Of a stretch of DNA of 64,000 nucleotides, positions 40,318 to 49,222 are shown piece after piece. Made by a program: the position numbers and the translations under genes. This DNA is from Staphylococcus schweitzeri (GTDB lineage Bacteria > Bacillota > Bacilli > Staphylococcales > Staphylococcaceae). Positions within the stretch are counted from its first letter, which is position 1. Each line of letters begins with the position of its first letter. Under the pieces are notes generated by a model, which did no database searches, was not told the DNA's origin, and saw only the letters and a program-made list of their open reading frames with translations. The stretch is taken from contig NZ_PPQS01000042.1 of assembly GCF_002902405.1 (NCBI RefSeq), positions 15,626-79,625 on the forward strand, read 5' to 3'.

Positions 40318-41727
40318 TTATTTATTATCATATCTGAAATGACCACTATCTATTTGACGCTGTTCTTCAGCTAATCTTTCGGCATTTGCTTTATATTTTT
40401 TGTAGAAAAAGATTAAGAATATAAACCAGAATGGCGAAATATAGATGGCTGCTCTTGTCTCATCACTAAAGAATAATAAGATGAATACAAAGAAGAAGAA
40501 AGCCAAAATAATATAGGCAATCGGTTTGCCACCAATTAACTTGAATTTACTATTTTTATGTGCCTCAGGATGCTTTTTCAAATACATAATGTAAGCAACG
40601 ATAATCATTGCCCAAACAACTAAAAATAGCACGGTAGATAAAGTTGTAACGTAAATAAATAGTTGAATTGCATTTGGGAAAATGTAGTTTAACAATGCTG
40701 CTATGAGTAATGCAATAGATGATACTAACATTGATAAATAAGGTACGCCGTGACTATTTGTTTTATTTAAGACTTTCGGGCCGAGTCCTTGTTGTGATAA
40801 ACCAAATAAAATTCGACTATTTGAATAAATACCACTATTTGTTGCTGATGCCGCAGCGGTTAATACAACAAAGTTAACAATACCTGCAGCGAATGGAATG
40901 CCAATCAATGTAAACAATTTAACGAATGGACTACTATCTGGATCAATATCATTCCATGGAATTACAGACATAATTACTAAAAGTCCACCGATATAGAATA
41001 GAAGTATACGAATAGGTACATTATTAATGGCTTTCGGTAATGTTTTTTCAGGATCTTTGGTTTCACCAGCAGTTACGCCTATTAGCTCAATACCTATGAA
41101 TGAATATACAGCGATTTGGAATGACATTAAGAAACCAAATGTTCCTCCAGGAAACATGCCACCATGACTGACTAAGTTTGAAAATGATGCATGTCCATAA
41201 TGTGTTTTGAATGAGAAAAAGATAAGCACAAGTCCGACAATAACCATCGCAATAATTGTAACAACTTTAATAATAGAGAACCAAAACTCTAATTCACCAA
41301 ATAATCTGGCACCTAATAAGTTGAAGCTAATCAAGATTAATACAATAAATAGCACAGTAATCCAGTTTGGTACTTGTGGATACCAAAATGCAAAGTATTG
41401 TCCCATTGCAGTTAGGTCTGACATACTTGATACAATCCAACATAACCAGTATGTCCAGCCAATCACAAATCCTCCAAAAGGACCCAAATATTCATTTGCA
41501 ATATCAACAAATGAATTAAATCTCGTATTGCTCAACAACAATTCGCCTAATGCGCGCATAAAAGCGAATAGTACAACCCCAATAATCATGTATGTGAATA
41601 ACAGGGATGGACCGGTTAACGATATTGTCTGACCTGATCCTAGGAATAATCCAGTACCAATTGCGCCCCCAATTGCTATCAATTGGATGTGTCTGTTATT
41701 CAACTCTCTATGCAATTTTCTTGCCAT
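40318..41727 (-). CDS. APC-family amino acid permease (AAT/CycA-like)
   Basis: 469 residues with 12 predicted spans. The start HRELNNRHIQLIAIGGAIGTGLFLGSGQTISLTGPS is the AAT-subfamily hallmark, as are SFIGIELIGVTAGETKDPEKTLPKAIN and SATNSGIYSNSRILFGLSQQG. Similarity is highest, from memory, to D-serine/D-alanine/glycine transporters (CycA, AapA), but GABA or proline permeases are close relatives. Proton-coupled uptake is expected. GAGGAGG precedes the ATG. A CcpA-type site lies about 40 bases upstream. Confidence 0.88.
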   Translation of the reverse strand: MARKLHRELNNRHIQLIAIGGAIGTGLFLGSGQTISLTGPSLLFTYMIIGVVLFAFMRALGELLLSNTRFNSFVDIANEYLGPFGGFVIGWTYWLCWIVSSMSDLTAMGQYFAFWYPQVPNWITVLFIVLILISFNLLGARLFGELEFWFSIIKVVTIIAMVIVGLVLIFFSFKTHYGHASFSNLVSHGGMFPGGTFGFLMSFQIAVYSFIGIELIGVTAGETKDPEKTLPKAINNVPIRILLFYIGGLLVIMSVIPWNDIDPDSSPFVKLFTLIGIPFAAGIVNFVVLTAAASATNSGIYSNSRILFGLSQQGLGPKVLNKTNSHGVPYLSMLVSSIALLIAALLNYIFPNAIQLFIYVTTLSTVLFLVVWAMIIVAYIMYLKKHPEAHKNSKFKLIGGKPIAYIILAFFFFVFILLFFSDETRAAIYISPFWFIFLIFFYKKYKANAERLAEEQRQIDSGHFRYDNK

Positions 41728-41767
41728 GTTTTTCCTCCTCAGGATAAAGCAAATAAAAAAAGTTGTG

Positions 41768-41781
41768 TGTAAGCGTTTTCT
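41768..41781. promoter_or_regulatory. cre-like CcpA site upstream of the amino acid permease
   Basis: TGTAAGCGTTTTCT matches the consensus TGNAANCGNTNNCA at every fixed position except the last. It lies about 41 bases from the permease start, suggesting carbon catabolite control. Confidence 0.65.
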
Positions 41782-42013
41782 TATTTATAAATACTAAAGA
41801 AATCCATTAAATAAAGCAATTATTTTTTTAAATATAAGAAAAAACATTAGATAGGTATGCTTATGATAACTAAAACTTATCGAATTTATGAAAAGATATA
41901 AGTTTTAATGCAAAATTATAAAATAACACTAAGAATTAAGCTATTCTGTATCATTCCGTGTTAACTTGTGACATAATGAATGTCATTTCAATTTATGTAA
42001 AGAAGGTATAAGT

Positions 42014-42820
42014 ATGAAGGTAGGAGTTATTGCTGATTTACATATTGATCGTCATAATCGATTGAAGCCAGTGAATTACTTAAACACTTTAATAGAAGCT
42101 GTTAAAAGTAAAAATATGGACATCTTGTTGATTGCAGGAGATATATCGAATGATTTTAAATTGACTAGTCACTTTATTGAGCAATTGACACAAAATTTAG
42201 ATACATTAGTACGTTTTGTTCCTGGGAACCACGATTTATGGAATACTGAGGATACATCGACACAAGAAACATGGGATAGCTATAAAAGTATGTCACAATG
42301 CTTAGTTGGACAGCCTAATATTATTAATGACGAATGGGCGATTGTTGGACACACTGCTTGGTACGATTATAGCTATGCTGCGAAACGATTTTCATTAGAA
42401 CAGTTGCAAAAAGGTAAGTATTATGGCGCGACATGGCAAGATAAAGAACGTATTTCTTGGGGTATATCGGATCAAACGCTTTCGAAACAAGCAGTAGAAG
42501 AAGTATACAAAGATATAAAGAAAGTTGGAAACCGACGAATTATTTTAGTGACGCATGTCGTAACGCATCCTGAATTTGTTGTACCAATGCCGCATCGTAT
42601 ATTTGATTTTTATAATGCTTATATCGGAACAAGTGATTTTAATGATTTATATGATACTTTTGATATTCCATATAGTGTTATGGGACATGTTCATTTTAGA
42701 AAAAGTATTGTTGACAATGGCAGGCATTATATTTGCCCGTGTCTTGGCTATCCTAGGCAATGGCGTACTGAAGATATTTACCAAGAAATAATTGAGACAA
42801 TGCAAATAATAGAAATATAA
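42014..42820 (+). CDS. Calcineurin-like metallophosphoesterase
   Basis: 268 residues. The metal-binding motifs of the family are clear: DLHID (residues 8-12), GDISND, PGNHDLWN, a histidine pair in VTHVVTHPEF and GHVHFRK. It should cleave a phosphoester in the cytosol with two metal ions; the substrate (nucleotide, RNA or other) is unknown. GAAGGTATAAGT precedes the ATG. It is a single gene with a near-perfect terminator abutting the stop codon. Confidence 0.88.
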   Translation: MKVGVIADLHIDRHNRLKPVNYLNTLIEAVKSKNMDILLIAGDISNDFKLTSHFIEQLTQNLDTLVRFVPGNHDLWNTEDTSTQETWDSYKSMSQCLVGQPNIINDEWAIVGHTAWYDYSYAAKRFSLEQLQKGKYYGATWQDKERISWGISDQTLSKQAVEEVYKDIKKVGNRRIILVTHVVTHPEFVVPMPHRIFDFYNAYIGTSDFNDLYDTFDIPYSVMGHVHFRKSIVDNGRHYICPCLGYPRQWRTEDIYQEIIETMQIIEI

Positions 42821-42852
42821 AATGCGCAAGACCGAAAATTCTTGCGCATTTA
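42820..42852. terminator. Bidirectional terminator after the phosphoesterase gene
   Basis: AAATGCGCAAGA (42820-42831) pairs with TCTTGCGCATTT (42840-42851) around an 8-base loop. It also faces the convergent C39-like gene. Confidence 0.88.
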
Positions 42853-42896
42853 TCATGATATTTATTATGTTTTACACACGCGAGCAATGTGGGTAC

Positions 42897-43553
42897 TTAT
42901 GTGTGTTTATTTTGTTGTTGCTTTTCGATTGTATAAGAATGAGGCTGCACATAAATGCATTTTCTACCGGGTGAATTAAAGCTGTATTCCATTTTTTCTT
43001 TACGAATTTTAATAATTTGTTTGCGATTAGGGAAAATAGCAGGTAGCACAAGACCACGTCTGATATGACTCCATAGTGGATCAATGTAATAATAGTAATA
43101 ATCGTCATAACCAATTAATAGCGTTACATGTATATTAGATACTTGTTTTGCTGGTTTATTATCAAATCGGAATACACGTAGCAAAGGTTTTGATCCAAGG
43201 TTTGTATGATAAATTAACACTGGTTGCCCTTGATCGATAATTTTTTTTAGGTCATCTAGTGACTTACCAGTACCGTCTACGATATTTGGATTATATTGTT
43301 GTAAAAATGGTACATATGCTTCAGGGAAAATAGTTTGATGATAGTTGCCAAGCTTAATAAATAAGTGATGACCAACATATCCTTTGTGAGGATTATTCGG
43401 GTGTGTAGGCCAATTTTTCATTATTTCTGTTGCAGGAACATGCTGATTATTATATTGCAACATCATGGCGGCTGATACACCTTCGCAACCCATAACCATT
43501 GGAATTGGGAATAGTTGACTGATAGGTTTAACTGGTAAAATTTTTCGGTTCAT
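42897..43553 (-). CDS. C39-like cysteine peptidase family protein
   Basis: 218 residues. A papain-like catalytic set can be placed: C23 in MGCEGVSAAMML, H142 in NIHVTLLIGYDDYYYYYIDPLW and D158, matching the peptidase C39_2 family. There is no signal peptide and no ABC transporter nearby, so it is unlikely to process a bacteriocin; it may act inside the cell or leave by another route. Role unknown. The minus-strand ribosome site is AAAGGCGAGGA. Length fits the family. Confidence 0.8.
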   Translation of the reverse strand: MNRKILPVKPISQLFPIPMVMGCEGVSAAMMLQYNNQHVPATEIMKNWPTHPNNPHKGYVGHHLFIKLGNYHQTIFPEAYVPFLQQYNPNIVDGTGKSLDDLKKIIDQGQPVLIYHTNLGSKPLLRVFRFDNKPAKQVSNIHVTLLIGYDDYYYYYIDPLWSHIRRGLVLPAIFPNRKQIIKIRKEKMEYSFNSPGRKCIYVQPHSYTIEKQQQNKHT

Positions 43554-43665
43554 AATGTAGTCCTCGCCTTTGTTCTGTAAATATTAATTATAATTATATA
43601 TCTTAAGTTTGAAATGTCATATCAATTTGTTTGGCATAATAAAAATAAAATGGAGATGGGCTTCT

Positions 43666-44145
43666 ATGAAGTATAAAGAAACGAAACTTCCTGAATTAAC
43701 TTTGTTTGGGATTAAGAAAATATATAAAAATGGACGTGAAGCACAACAACAAATTGCAAAGTTTTGGGGAACGTGTTTTGCAGAAGGAACGATTTCAAAG
43801 TTACAAGCATTTAATAATGGAGATTTAGATGGTTTGCTGGGTATTTGTATACCTGAAATAGATGGGAAAATGTCTTACATGATAGCAGTTACTGTGACTA
43901 GAGACAATTGTTCGGTCTTTGATGGTTTTGAATTAACAACTTTGCCAAGTTCAACATATTTTGTTTTTGAAGCACGAGGTGTAGTTCCTGATGCAGTGCA
44001 ACTAAAAATGGAAGAAGTGCATAATTATATTCATAAATATCATGATGATCAAATTAAAGAAACACCATTTTTTGAATATTATCAAGAAGGAGATACATCG
44101 AGTGAACAGTATATTACGGAACTATGGATGCCAGTATATGGATGA
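43666..44145 (+). CDS. GyrI-like effector-binding domain protein
   Basis: 159 residues from the ATG at 43666; GGAGATGG lies 6 bases before it, while the longer frame from 43609 lacks a site. The protein is a stand-alone AraC-type effector-binding (GyrI-like) domain, with FGIKKIYKNGREAQQQIAKFW, SYMIAVTVTRDN, FVFEARGVVPDAVQ and an end ITELWMPVYG typical of the family. These bind hydrophobic cations or protect proteins; the partner is unknown. No DNA-binding domain is present. Confidence 0.82.
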   Translation: MKYKETKLPELTLFGIKKIYKNGREAQQQIAKFWGTCFAEGTISKLQAFNNGDLDGLLGICIPEIDGKMSYMIAVTVTRDNCSVFDGFELTTLPSSTYFVFEARGVVPDAVQLKMEEVHNYIHKYHDDQIKETPFFEYYQEGDTSSEQYITELWMPVYG

Positions 44146-44204
44146 TAAATATATAGGTTCAACACTTCGATATTATTTAAATTTTAATAGTACTAAATAA
44201 AATG

Positions 44205-44246
44205 TTAGAACCCCAGCAAGACATGATGTCTATGTTGGGGTTCTAA
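44205..44246. terminator. Bidirectional terminator
   Basis: TTAGAACCCCA (44205-44215) pairs with TGGGGTTCTAA (44236-44246), with inner GACAT/ATGTC pairing. It lies between the convergent GyrI-like and Bcr/CflA genes. Confidence 0.85.
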
Positions 44247-44259
44247 TTGTATAAGTACA

Positions 44260-45471
44260 TTAAGCTGTATGTTGCTTTTTAATCATTTTAAAGTAAATAA
44301 TTTGTAGACTCACTAATAAAACAGCAGTAATAAAGATAATAATCATATATGGTGATGTATTGAATTCACCTTTTAAACCAACTAAAGGTGCAATAATTCC
44401 ACCTAAGATAAATTGGAATAAGCCAAGTAGACTTGATGCGTTACCACTGCCACCTGTACGTTCTTCCATTGCCATCGTAAATCCTAAAGGCCCAATTGAA
44501 GTTACTGGACATACATTTAAGAAGAAAGCGATTAACAATACCCAAAGTGGTAAATGGAACGCAAGAGTCAAGATAATTAAAGCAACACCAGTGACTTGTA
44601 TAATAGTTAAAATAATCAATAAAATATGACGATGTAACTTTTCAACCAATAATGCTACTATTTGACTGACAACAATTAGGCCTACGCCGTTAACAGCAAA
44701 CATAATACTAAATTGTTGTGGTGTCATATGATACATTTTCTGGGTAATAAATGGAGATGCTGATGAATAACTGAAAAGCATCACATATGTTAAACCTTGT
44801 AAAAGCATTGGAATTATAAATGCTGGCTTTTTCAAAAGGTTCCCAAAATCTTTAATTACACTACTAAAATTAACTTGCTTTAATTCTGCTTTAGGTGTTT
44901 TTGGTAACTGTGATGCAACACCAATTAAGATAATTAATGCTACAATTGTTAAAATTGTAAAAATTGAGCGCCATGATGCGACAGAAAGGGCTAAACCACC
45001 TGCTAAAGGTGCAAGTATAGTGATAATACCATTGACTACCATTAATGATGCTAAAAATTTTGCAAGAGCATTTCCATTAAATTTATCTCCCGCAGATGCT
45101 TTGGCAATTACAATAACACCTCCGCCAGTTAAACCTTGAATCAAGCGCAAAGTTAAAAATAAAGGTAATTGTGTAACGAACATAGATAAACCTGATACCA
45201 AGATGAAAATAATTAAAATAGACACAGCAATTCGTTTGCGACCAAAGGCATCGGATAACGGACCAAAGATAAATTGTCCAAGTGCTAGACCAATCATTGT
45301 GAATGATAGAGTTAATTGAATTTCTGAAGTAGTAGAACCAAAATCACTTTGTACTTTAGGTAAAGATGGTACATACATATCTATAGTTAGAGGGCCAAAT
45401 GCTGTCATGACACCTAACGTGATTAACAATAAAAATGAAAACTGTTTTGTTTTATTACTCGAAGATTGCAT
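44260..45471 (-). CDS. Bcr/CflA-type MFS drug transporter
   Basis: 403 residues with about 12 spans. The opening LGVMTAFGPLTIDMYVPSLPKVQSDFGSTTSEIQLTLS and the loop FGPLSDAFGRKR (motif A) are typical of Bcr/CflA DHA1 pumps, which export drugs such as bicyclomycin or chloramphenicol by proton antiport. The substrate is not known. Minus-strand ribosome site is AGGAGACGG. Monocistronic. Confidence 0.88.
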   Translation of the reverse strand: MQSSSNKTKQFSFLLLITLGVMTAFGPLTIDMYVPSLPKVQSDFGSTTSEIQLTLSFTMIGLALGQFIFGPLSDAFGRKRIAVSILIIFILVSGLSMFVTQLPLFLTLRLIQGLTGGGVIVIAKASAGDKFNGNALAKFLASLMVVNGIITILAPLAGGLALSVASWRSIFTILTIVALIILIGVASQLPKTPKAELKQVNFSSVIKDFGNLLKKPAFIIPMLLQGLTYVMLFSYSSASPFITQKMYHMTPQQFSIMFAVNGVGLIVVSQIVALLVEKLHRHILLIILTIIQVTGVALIILTLAFHLPLWVLLIAFFLNVCPVTSIGPLGFTMAMEERTGGSGNASSLLGLFQFILGGIIAPLVGLKGEFNTSPYMIIIFITAVLLVSLQIIYFKMIKKQHTA

Positions 45472-45556
45472 AATCCGTCTCCTTATTTCTTATAATTACG
45501 TTAAAGTATAAACGTTTTATGTAGATTTGTATGTAGTTAGAATACAAGTTTATATA

Positions 45557-45623
45557 AAAAACCCTATACTCGCAATGTATCATCACAGTTTTGTGTTGGA
45601 TACATAGAAAGTGTAGGGCTTTA
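45557..45623 (-). terminator. Terminator of the coiled-coil membrane protein gene
   Basis: CCCTATACT pairs with AGTGTAGGG, and inner ATGTATC with GATACAT. On the minus strand a run of T (plus-strand A 45556-45561) follows. It separates the membrane-protein gene from the Bcr/CflA gene. Confidence 0.8.
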
Positions 45624-45663
45624 TTGTCTCAATTTATTAAATGATTAAAGTTAGCGTTGAACA

Positions 45664-46317
45664 TCAATTATTACTATCACCATTAAATAAGCTATCTAAT
45701 TTTGATTTAATGCTGTCGAATTTTGTATTAATGTCATTTAACATACTTTCGATTTTACCTTGATTTTCATTGTTTTTGAGTGCATTGTTTGCTTCTTTTA
45801 ATTTATTGATTTGCTCTTGATAATATTGTGTCAGTTTAGAATCTGCTTTGTTTTGCTCTTGTTGCTTTAAACTATCGATTTGGTTTTGTAAATTTTTGAT
45901 AATACCGTCAGTATTTTGGTTGTTTTTAATGTTGTCTTTAGCATTATCTACATTTTTATTGATCTGACCATCTTGACTTTCAACTTGTTTTTTATAGTTT
46001 TGAGAGACTTTAGGATCATTGCTTACTTTATCGTTATCATTGCTAAGTAAGGCGCGTGTGACAAAAATAGCGACAATAATTAAGAGAATTGCAATAATGA
46101 CATATAACCATTTTTTTGAACGGCGGGACTTTTCGTTTTCTTCTTCGAGCATTTGTTCTCTTCGATAATCTCTACCGTTGTAATAACGCTCAGGATGTTT
46201 TTCGGAATTGTTATTAGAATTTTGTTGTCTATATGATGCATCCTCAGATTGATGTCGATGTTTTTGATTTTGGCTATCATATTGATAAGAATCACGATAT
46301 TTATCAGTTCTTTTCAT
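45664..46317 (-). CDS. Single-span membrane protein with coiled-coil exterior, function unknown
   Basis: 217 residues from the ATG at 46317, with GAGGTG upstream; a GTG at 46326 overlaps that site. About 68 charged and Asn/Gln/Tyr-rich residues are followed by RRSKK and one membrane helix (KWLYVIIAILLIIVAIFVTRALL). The remaining 125 residues are Asn/Lys/Gln-rich with heptad-like spacing (IIKNLQNQIDSLKQQEQ, IESMLNDINTKFDSIKSKLDSLF), suggesting an extracellular coiled coil. Basic residues lie inside, so the N-terminus is probably cytosolic. I do not recognise the family. Its transcription direction matches the glycerate kinase gene 58 bases away. Confidence 0.8.
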   Translation of the reverse strand: MKRTDKYRDSYQYDSQNQKHRHQSEDASYRQQNSNNNSEKHPERYYNGRDYRREQMLEEENEKSRRSKKWLYVIIAILLIIVAIFVTRALLSNDNDKVSNDPKVSQNYKKQVESQDGQINKNVDNAKDNIKNNQNTDGIIKNLQNQIDSLKQQEQNKADSKLTQYYQEQINKLKEANNALKNNENQGKIESMLNDINTKFDSIKSKLDSLFNGDSNN

Positions 46318-46375
46318 GGTTTTCACCTCATCCAGAATTTAACTGCCTAAGTATATTTAGTATAATACTTTGACA

Positions 46376-47518
46376 TTATTTTAATTTTAAAATGCGGGCA
46401 ATGTCAGTTGCAGTATTTAACAAATTTTGTTCACTATTTTGCAAGATGTTTTCTAATGAGCTAGGCGAAGAAATAATAGAAAAAACACTATCAATACCGT
46501 AATCATAAACATTTTGATAATTTTCACCTAGACTGCCACAAATTGCGATGACAGGAATATGATGTTGTTTAGCCGCTAACGCAACGCCTATGGGTGTCTT
46601 ACCAAAAATAGTTTGATAATCCATTCGACCTTCTCCGGTAATAATGAGATCTGCATCTTTAATTCTTTGATGAAAATTTGTAATGTCAAAGACGATATCA
46701 ATACCTTTTGTTAATGTTGTGTTGAAGAAAGCTAATAATGCAGCACCCATGCCACCAGCTGCACCAGAACCTGGTACTTGATTAACAGATTTTCCTGTGC
46801 ACATTTTTATCTTATCATGATAATGCGACATTGCGAAATCCAACTTTAGTATCATCTTCGCATCCGCGCCTTTTTGAGGGCCATAAATATAGGTAGCGCC
46901 ATGTTCACCTAGTAATGGGTTAGTAACATCACATGCAACTTTAAATGTTACTTCTTTTAATCTTGTATCAAGGTTTGTTATATCAATTTGTGCAATATGA
47001 GCAAGATTAGCACCATGCATATGTAATAATTCCCCATTCACATCAGTAAACTGAACGCCCAGTGCACTTAGCATTCCAGTACCACCATCATTAGTCGCAC
47101 TGCCACCAATACCTAAAATAATCGTCTTAGCACCATGATCTAATGCGTCTTTAATTAGTTCACCAGTACCATATGATGATGTATATAAAGGATTACGTTC
47201 CTCTTTTTTTAATAAATCTAAACCCGACGCTGCCGCCATTTCAATAATTGCAATTTGATGTTCATCTGCGCGTGCATAACATGCTTCAATAGGTCGCATT
47301 AAAGGATCATTAACGATGACTGTATACTTAGTGGCACCAGTTGCATGCATTAAAGCATCTGTGGTACCTTCACCACCATCAGCCATCGGAATGATATCAT
47401 AATGAAGGGTATTTCCATAAACGTTAGTAAATGCCTGTTTTATTATATTGCCAACTTGCTGTGCAGTCATACTTTCCTTAAATGAGTCAGGAGCGATGAC
47501 AATTTTTTGTAATTGCAT
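46376..47518 (-). CDS. Glycerate kinase (GarK/GlxK family)
   Basis: 380 residues from the ATG at 47518; an ATG at 47527 touches the GAGAGG ribosome site, so the later one is chosen. The sequence follows glycerate kinase: KIVIAPDSFKESMTAQQV, PMADGGEGTTDALMHATGA, IIEMAAASGLDLL, LGIGGSATNDGGTGMLSALG, GSGAAGGMGAALLAF and LIITGEGRMDYQT. It phosphorylates glycerate with ATP (2- or 3-phosphoglycerate product), feeding glycolysis. Cytosolic, single gene or with the membrane protein. Confidence 0.92.
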   Translation of the reverse strand: MQLQKIVIAPDSFKESMTAQQVGNIIKQAFTNVYGNTLHYDIIPMADGGEGTTDALMHATGATKYTVIVNDPLMRPIEACYARADEHQIAIIEMAAASGLDLLKKEERNPLYTSSYGTGELIKDALDHGAKTIILGIGGSATNDGGTGMLSALGVQFTDVNGELLHMHGANLAHIAQIDITNLDTRLKEVTFKVACDVTNPLLGEHGATYIYGPQKGADAKMILKLDFAMSHYHDKIKMCTGKSVNQVPGSGAAGGMGAALLAFFNTTLTKGIDIVFDITNFHQRIKDADLIITGEGRMDYQTIFGKTPIGVALAAKQHHIPVIAICGSLGENYQNVYDYGIDSVFSIISSPSSLENILQNSEQNLLNTATDIARILKLK

Positions 47519-47785
47519 AGTAGACATCCTCTCATTACTGTTGTCGCTCTTATTGTATATAAAATCACTCGTGAACTAAAGCAATCTCCATAGCGCTAAT
47601 GAGCCGCGCGATAAATTAGTTGCATTATAATGGCATATAAGAATGAGGGGAAAGGGACTAAATTTGCTGTGAAAGGGTATGAAAATTGAAGTAAGCATAT
47701 TTGAATAGAAGCGTATTGGCACGCATTTTCGAGTATGTTGGAGAACGTAGTTATACATATATTTTAATGTTGAGGAGTTACACAT

Positions 47786-48172
47786 ATGAAACTGACACAA
47801 ACGCATGCTGAAATTTTAAAATTTATCATTGTTGGTGGCATTAATACGTTGAATTATTATATTGTCTATTTATTGCTGTTAAAATTATTACACATTGAAT
47901 ATATGATTAGTCATATTACCGGATTTATAGTCGCTTTTGTGATTTCGTATTATTTGAATTGTTATTTTGTTTACAGGGTAAAACCTACTTGGAGAAAATT
48001 CATTAGTTTTCCAATTACACAGATTGTCAACGTAGGCTTACAAACAGTTTTATTATATGTTTTTGTATCCTGGCTAAATTTGCCAGCGGAAATTGCACCA
48101 TTTGCAGGTTTAATTATTACGATACCCATCACATTTGTATTATCTAAATGGATTTTAAAAGAAAGCAATTAA
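47786..48172 (+). CDS. GtrA-like family membrane protein
   Basis: 128 residues with four predicted membrane spans, of the GtrA family (LKFIIVGGINTLNYYIVYLLLLKLL start; FVISYYLNCYFVYR; terminal FVLSKWILKES). Family members help move lipid-linked sugars or take part in wall glycan decoration. No glycosyltransferase gene is beside it. GAGGAGTTACACAT precedes the ATG. Role here inferred from family only. Confidence 0.85.
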   Translation: MKLTQTHAEILKFIIVGGINTLNYYIVYLLLLKLLHIEYMISHITGFIVAFVISYYLNCYFVYRVKPTWRKFISFPITQIVNVGLQTVLLYVFVSWLNLPAEIAPFAGLIITIPITFVLSKWILKESN

Positions 48173-48304
48173 AGTATACTAAACCACTAAAAATACTTTG
48201 CTTGAGCTTTAATATTGCGTGAAATATAATAAATAAATGATATAATATAATAGTCGCCTAACATCTCGGGCGTTACTTTAACGCAGAGAGGAGGTGTATG
48301 ACGG

Positions 48305-48412
48305 ATGTTCAATTTATTAATTAACATCATGACTTCAGCTATAAGCGGCTGTCTTGTTGCGTTTTTTGCACATTGGTTACGAACGCGCAGCAATAAAAAA
48401 GGTGACAAATAA
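48305..48412 (+). CDS. Small type I toxin peptide, Fst/PepA family (SprA-like)
   Basis: 35 residues (MFNLLINIMTSAISGCLVAF followed by a tryptophan-containing, basic tail ending NKKGDK). One membrane helix plus a positively charged C-terminus is the Fst/PepA toxin plan, and the peptide matches S. aureus PepA2 (encoded by SprA2) closely from memory. The leader carries AGAGGAGGTG and a short overlapping frame starting at 48298. A promoter-like TATAAT lies at 48241-48246. An antisense RNA would be expected on the minus strand over the 5' end, but I cannot see it directly. Such toxins insert in membranes when the antisense RNA is lacking. Confidence 0.85.
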   Translation: MFNLLINIMTSAISGCLVAFFAHWLRTRSNKKGDK

Positions 48413-48540
48413 CCAACACCTAAATAAATCCCCTCACTACGGCAATAGTGAGGGGATTTGGTGTATTTAGATGTTCAATTTATTATGTAACTAATTATAG
48501 CATTGATGAACAAGGTATGCAATGTATTTTTACAATATTA
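48393..48540 (+). repeat. 3' end of the sprA-like gene, copy 1 of a duplicated segment
   Basis: From the last toxin codons through the terminator to about 48540, this segment recurs at 52777-52920 with few differences. Shared features are the GTGACAAATAACCAACA stretch, the whole terminator hairpin and GTTCAATTTATTATGTAACT after it. Confidence 0.88.
48426..48459 (+). terminator. Terminator of the sprA-like RNA
   Basis: AAATCCCCTCACTA (48426-48439) pairs perfectly with TAGTGAGGGGATTT (48446-48459) around a 6-base loop. The loss of a T-run is typical for these Fst-type loci. Confidence 0.88.
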
Positions 48541-48739
48541 CAATTAATGAATTTAATTATATTAGAATTAAGTATTTTGAAAAATGATTTAATAGTTGAG
48601 TCATAGGATCATTAGATATAGAGAATAAATAATTATAGGGAGCAAATCAGAATGTCCTAGGCTTTACAATGTTATAAAGGCAGTAGTTGACTGAATGAAA
48701 ATACATTTGTAACTAGATTTTCCAATTCTAGTCAAGCTT

Positions 48740-48880
48740 ATAGGGGGGGCGGTCCCCAACACAGAAGCTGATGGAAAGCCAGCATACAATAATGTGCAAG
48801 TTAGGGTGCGGAGAGTCCTAAACATAGAGAATTTCAAATAGAAATTCTACAGACAATGCAAGTTGGGGAAACAACGATAA
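48740..48880 (+). repeat. Degenerate STAR-like repeat region
   Basis: GGGGGGGCGGTCCCC, AACACAGAAGCTGATGG, AAAGCCAGC, ACAATAATGTGCAAGTTAGGG and a second CAATGCAAGTTGGGG resemble the GC-rich STAR-type intergenic repeats of S. aureus, but the core is decayed. It stands out from the AT-rich surroundings. No coding potential is seen. The remainder of 48541-49072 holds only this repeat and the hairpins that follow. Confidence 0.55.
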
Positions 48881-48952
48881 AGATATACTTTTTCTTTAGA
48901 AATTAGTATTTCTTATACATGAGTGTTGCTCATATATTCCTATTTTTAAGTG

Positions 48953-49020
48953 CACATTAGCCACAGCTAATGTGTAAGAACCACTACATAATAAATCATT
49001 AGTGGTTCTTTATCATTTTT
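48953..49020 (+). terminator. Double hairpin ending in a T-run
   Basis: CACATTAGC/GCTAATGTG (48953-48974) is followed by AAGAACCACTA/TAGTGGTTCTT (48976-49010) and T residues. It ends some transcript from the STAR-like region and insulates the Fur-box promoter. A small RNA is possible. Confidence 0.75.
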
Positions 49021-49072
49021 GTCTCATTTTCATGTGAGTTTTAAAGGGAATGTGTCACAAATTTATGTGATA

Positions 49073-49101
49073 TTGATAATCGTTATCAACTGATATATGA
49101 T
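49073..49101 (+). promoter_or_regulatory. Fur-box promoter of the ABC half-transporter pair
   Basis: TTGATA (49073-49078) and TATGAT (49096-49101) are spaced 17 bases. Bases 49074-49088, TGATAATCGTTATCA, match the 7-1-7 Fur box at 13 of 14 positions and overlap the -35 and spacer. Iron-dependent repression of both ABC genes is the inference. Confidence 0.88.
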
Positions 49102-49222
49102 GTACTTGTAATAAGTATTAAATTTTAACAAATAACAAATTTATATTTTATGCATCATTTAGCGAAATAAATAATATAAATAACTTAATTTAGGTTATTA
49201 ATTAAAAGGAGTTATGGATACG

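Noticed and set aside
48187..48408. Minus-strand ORF opposite the sprA-like toxin
   Set aside because: It is the shadow of the toxin gene, without a ribosome site or family features; the antisense element expected here is an RNA.
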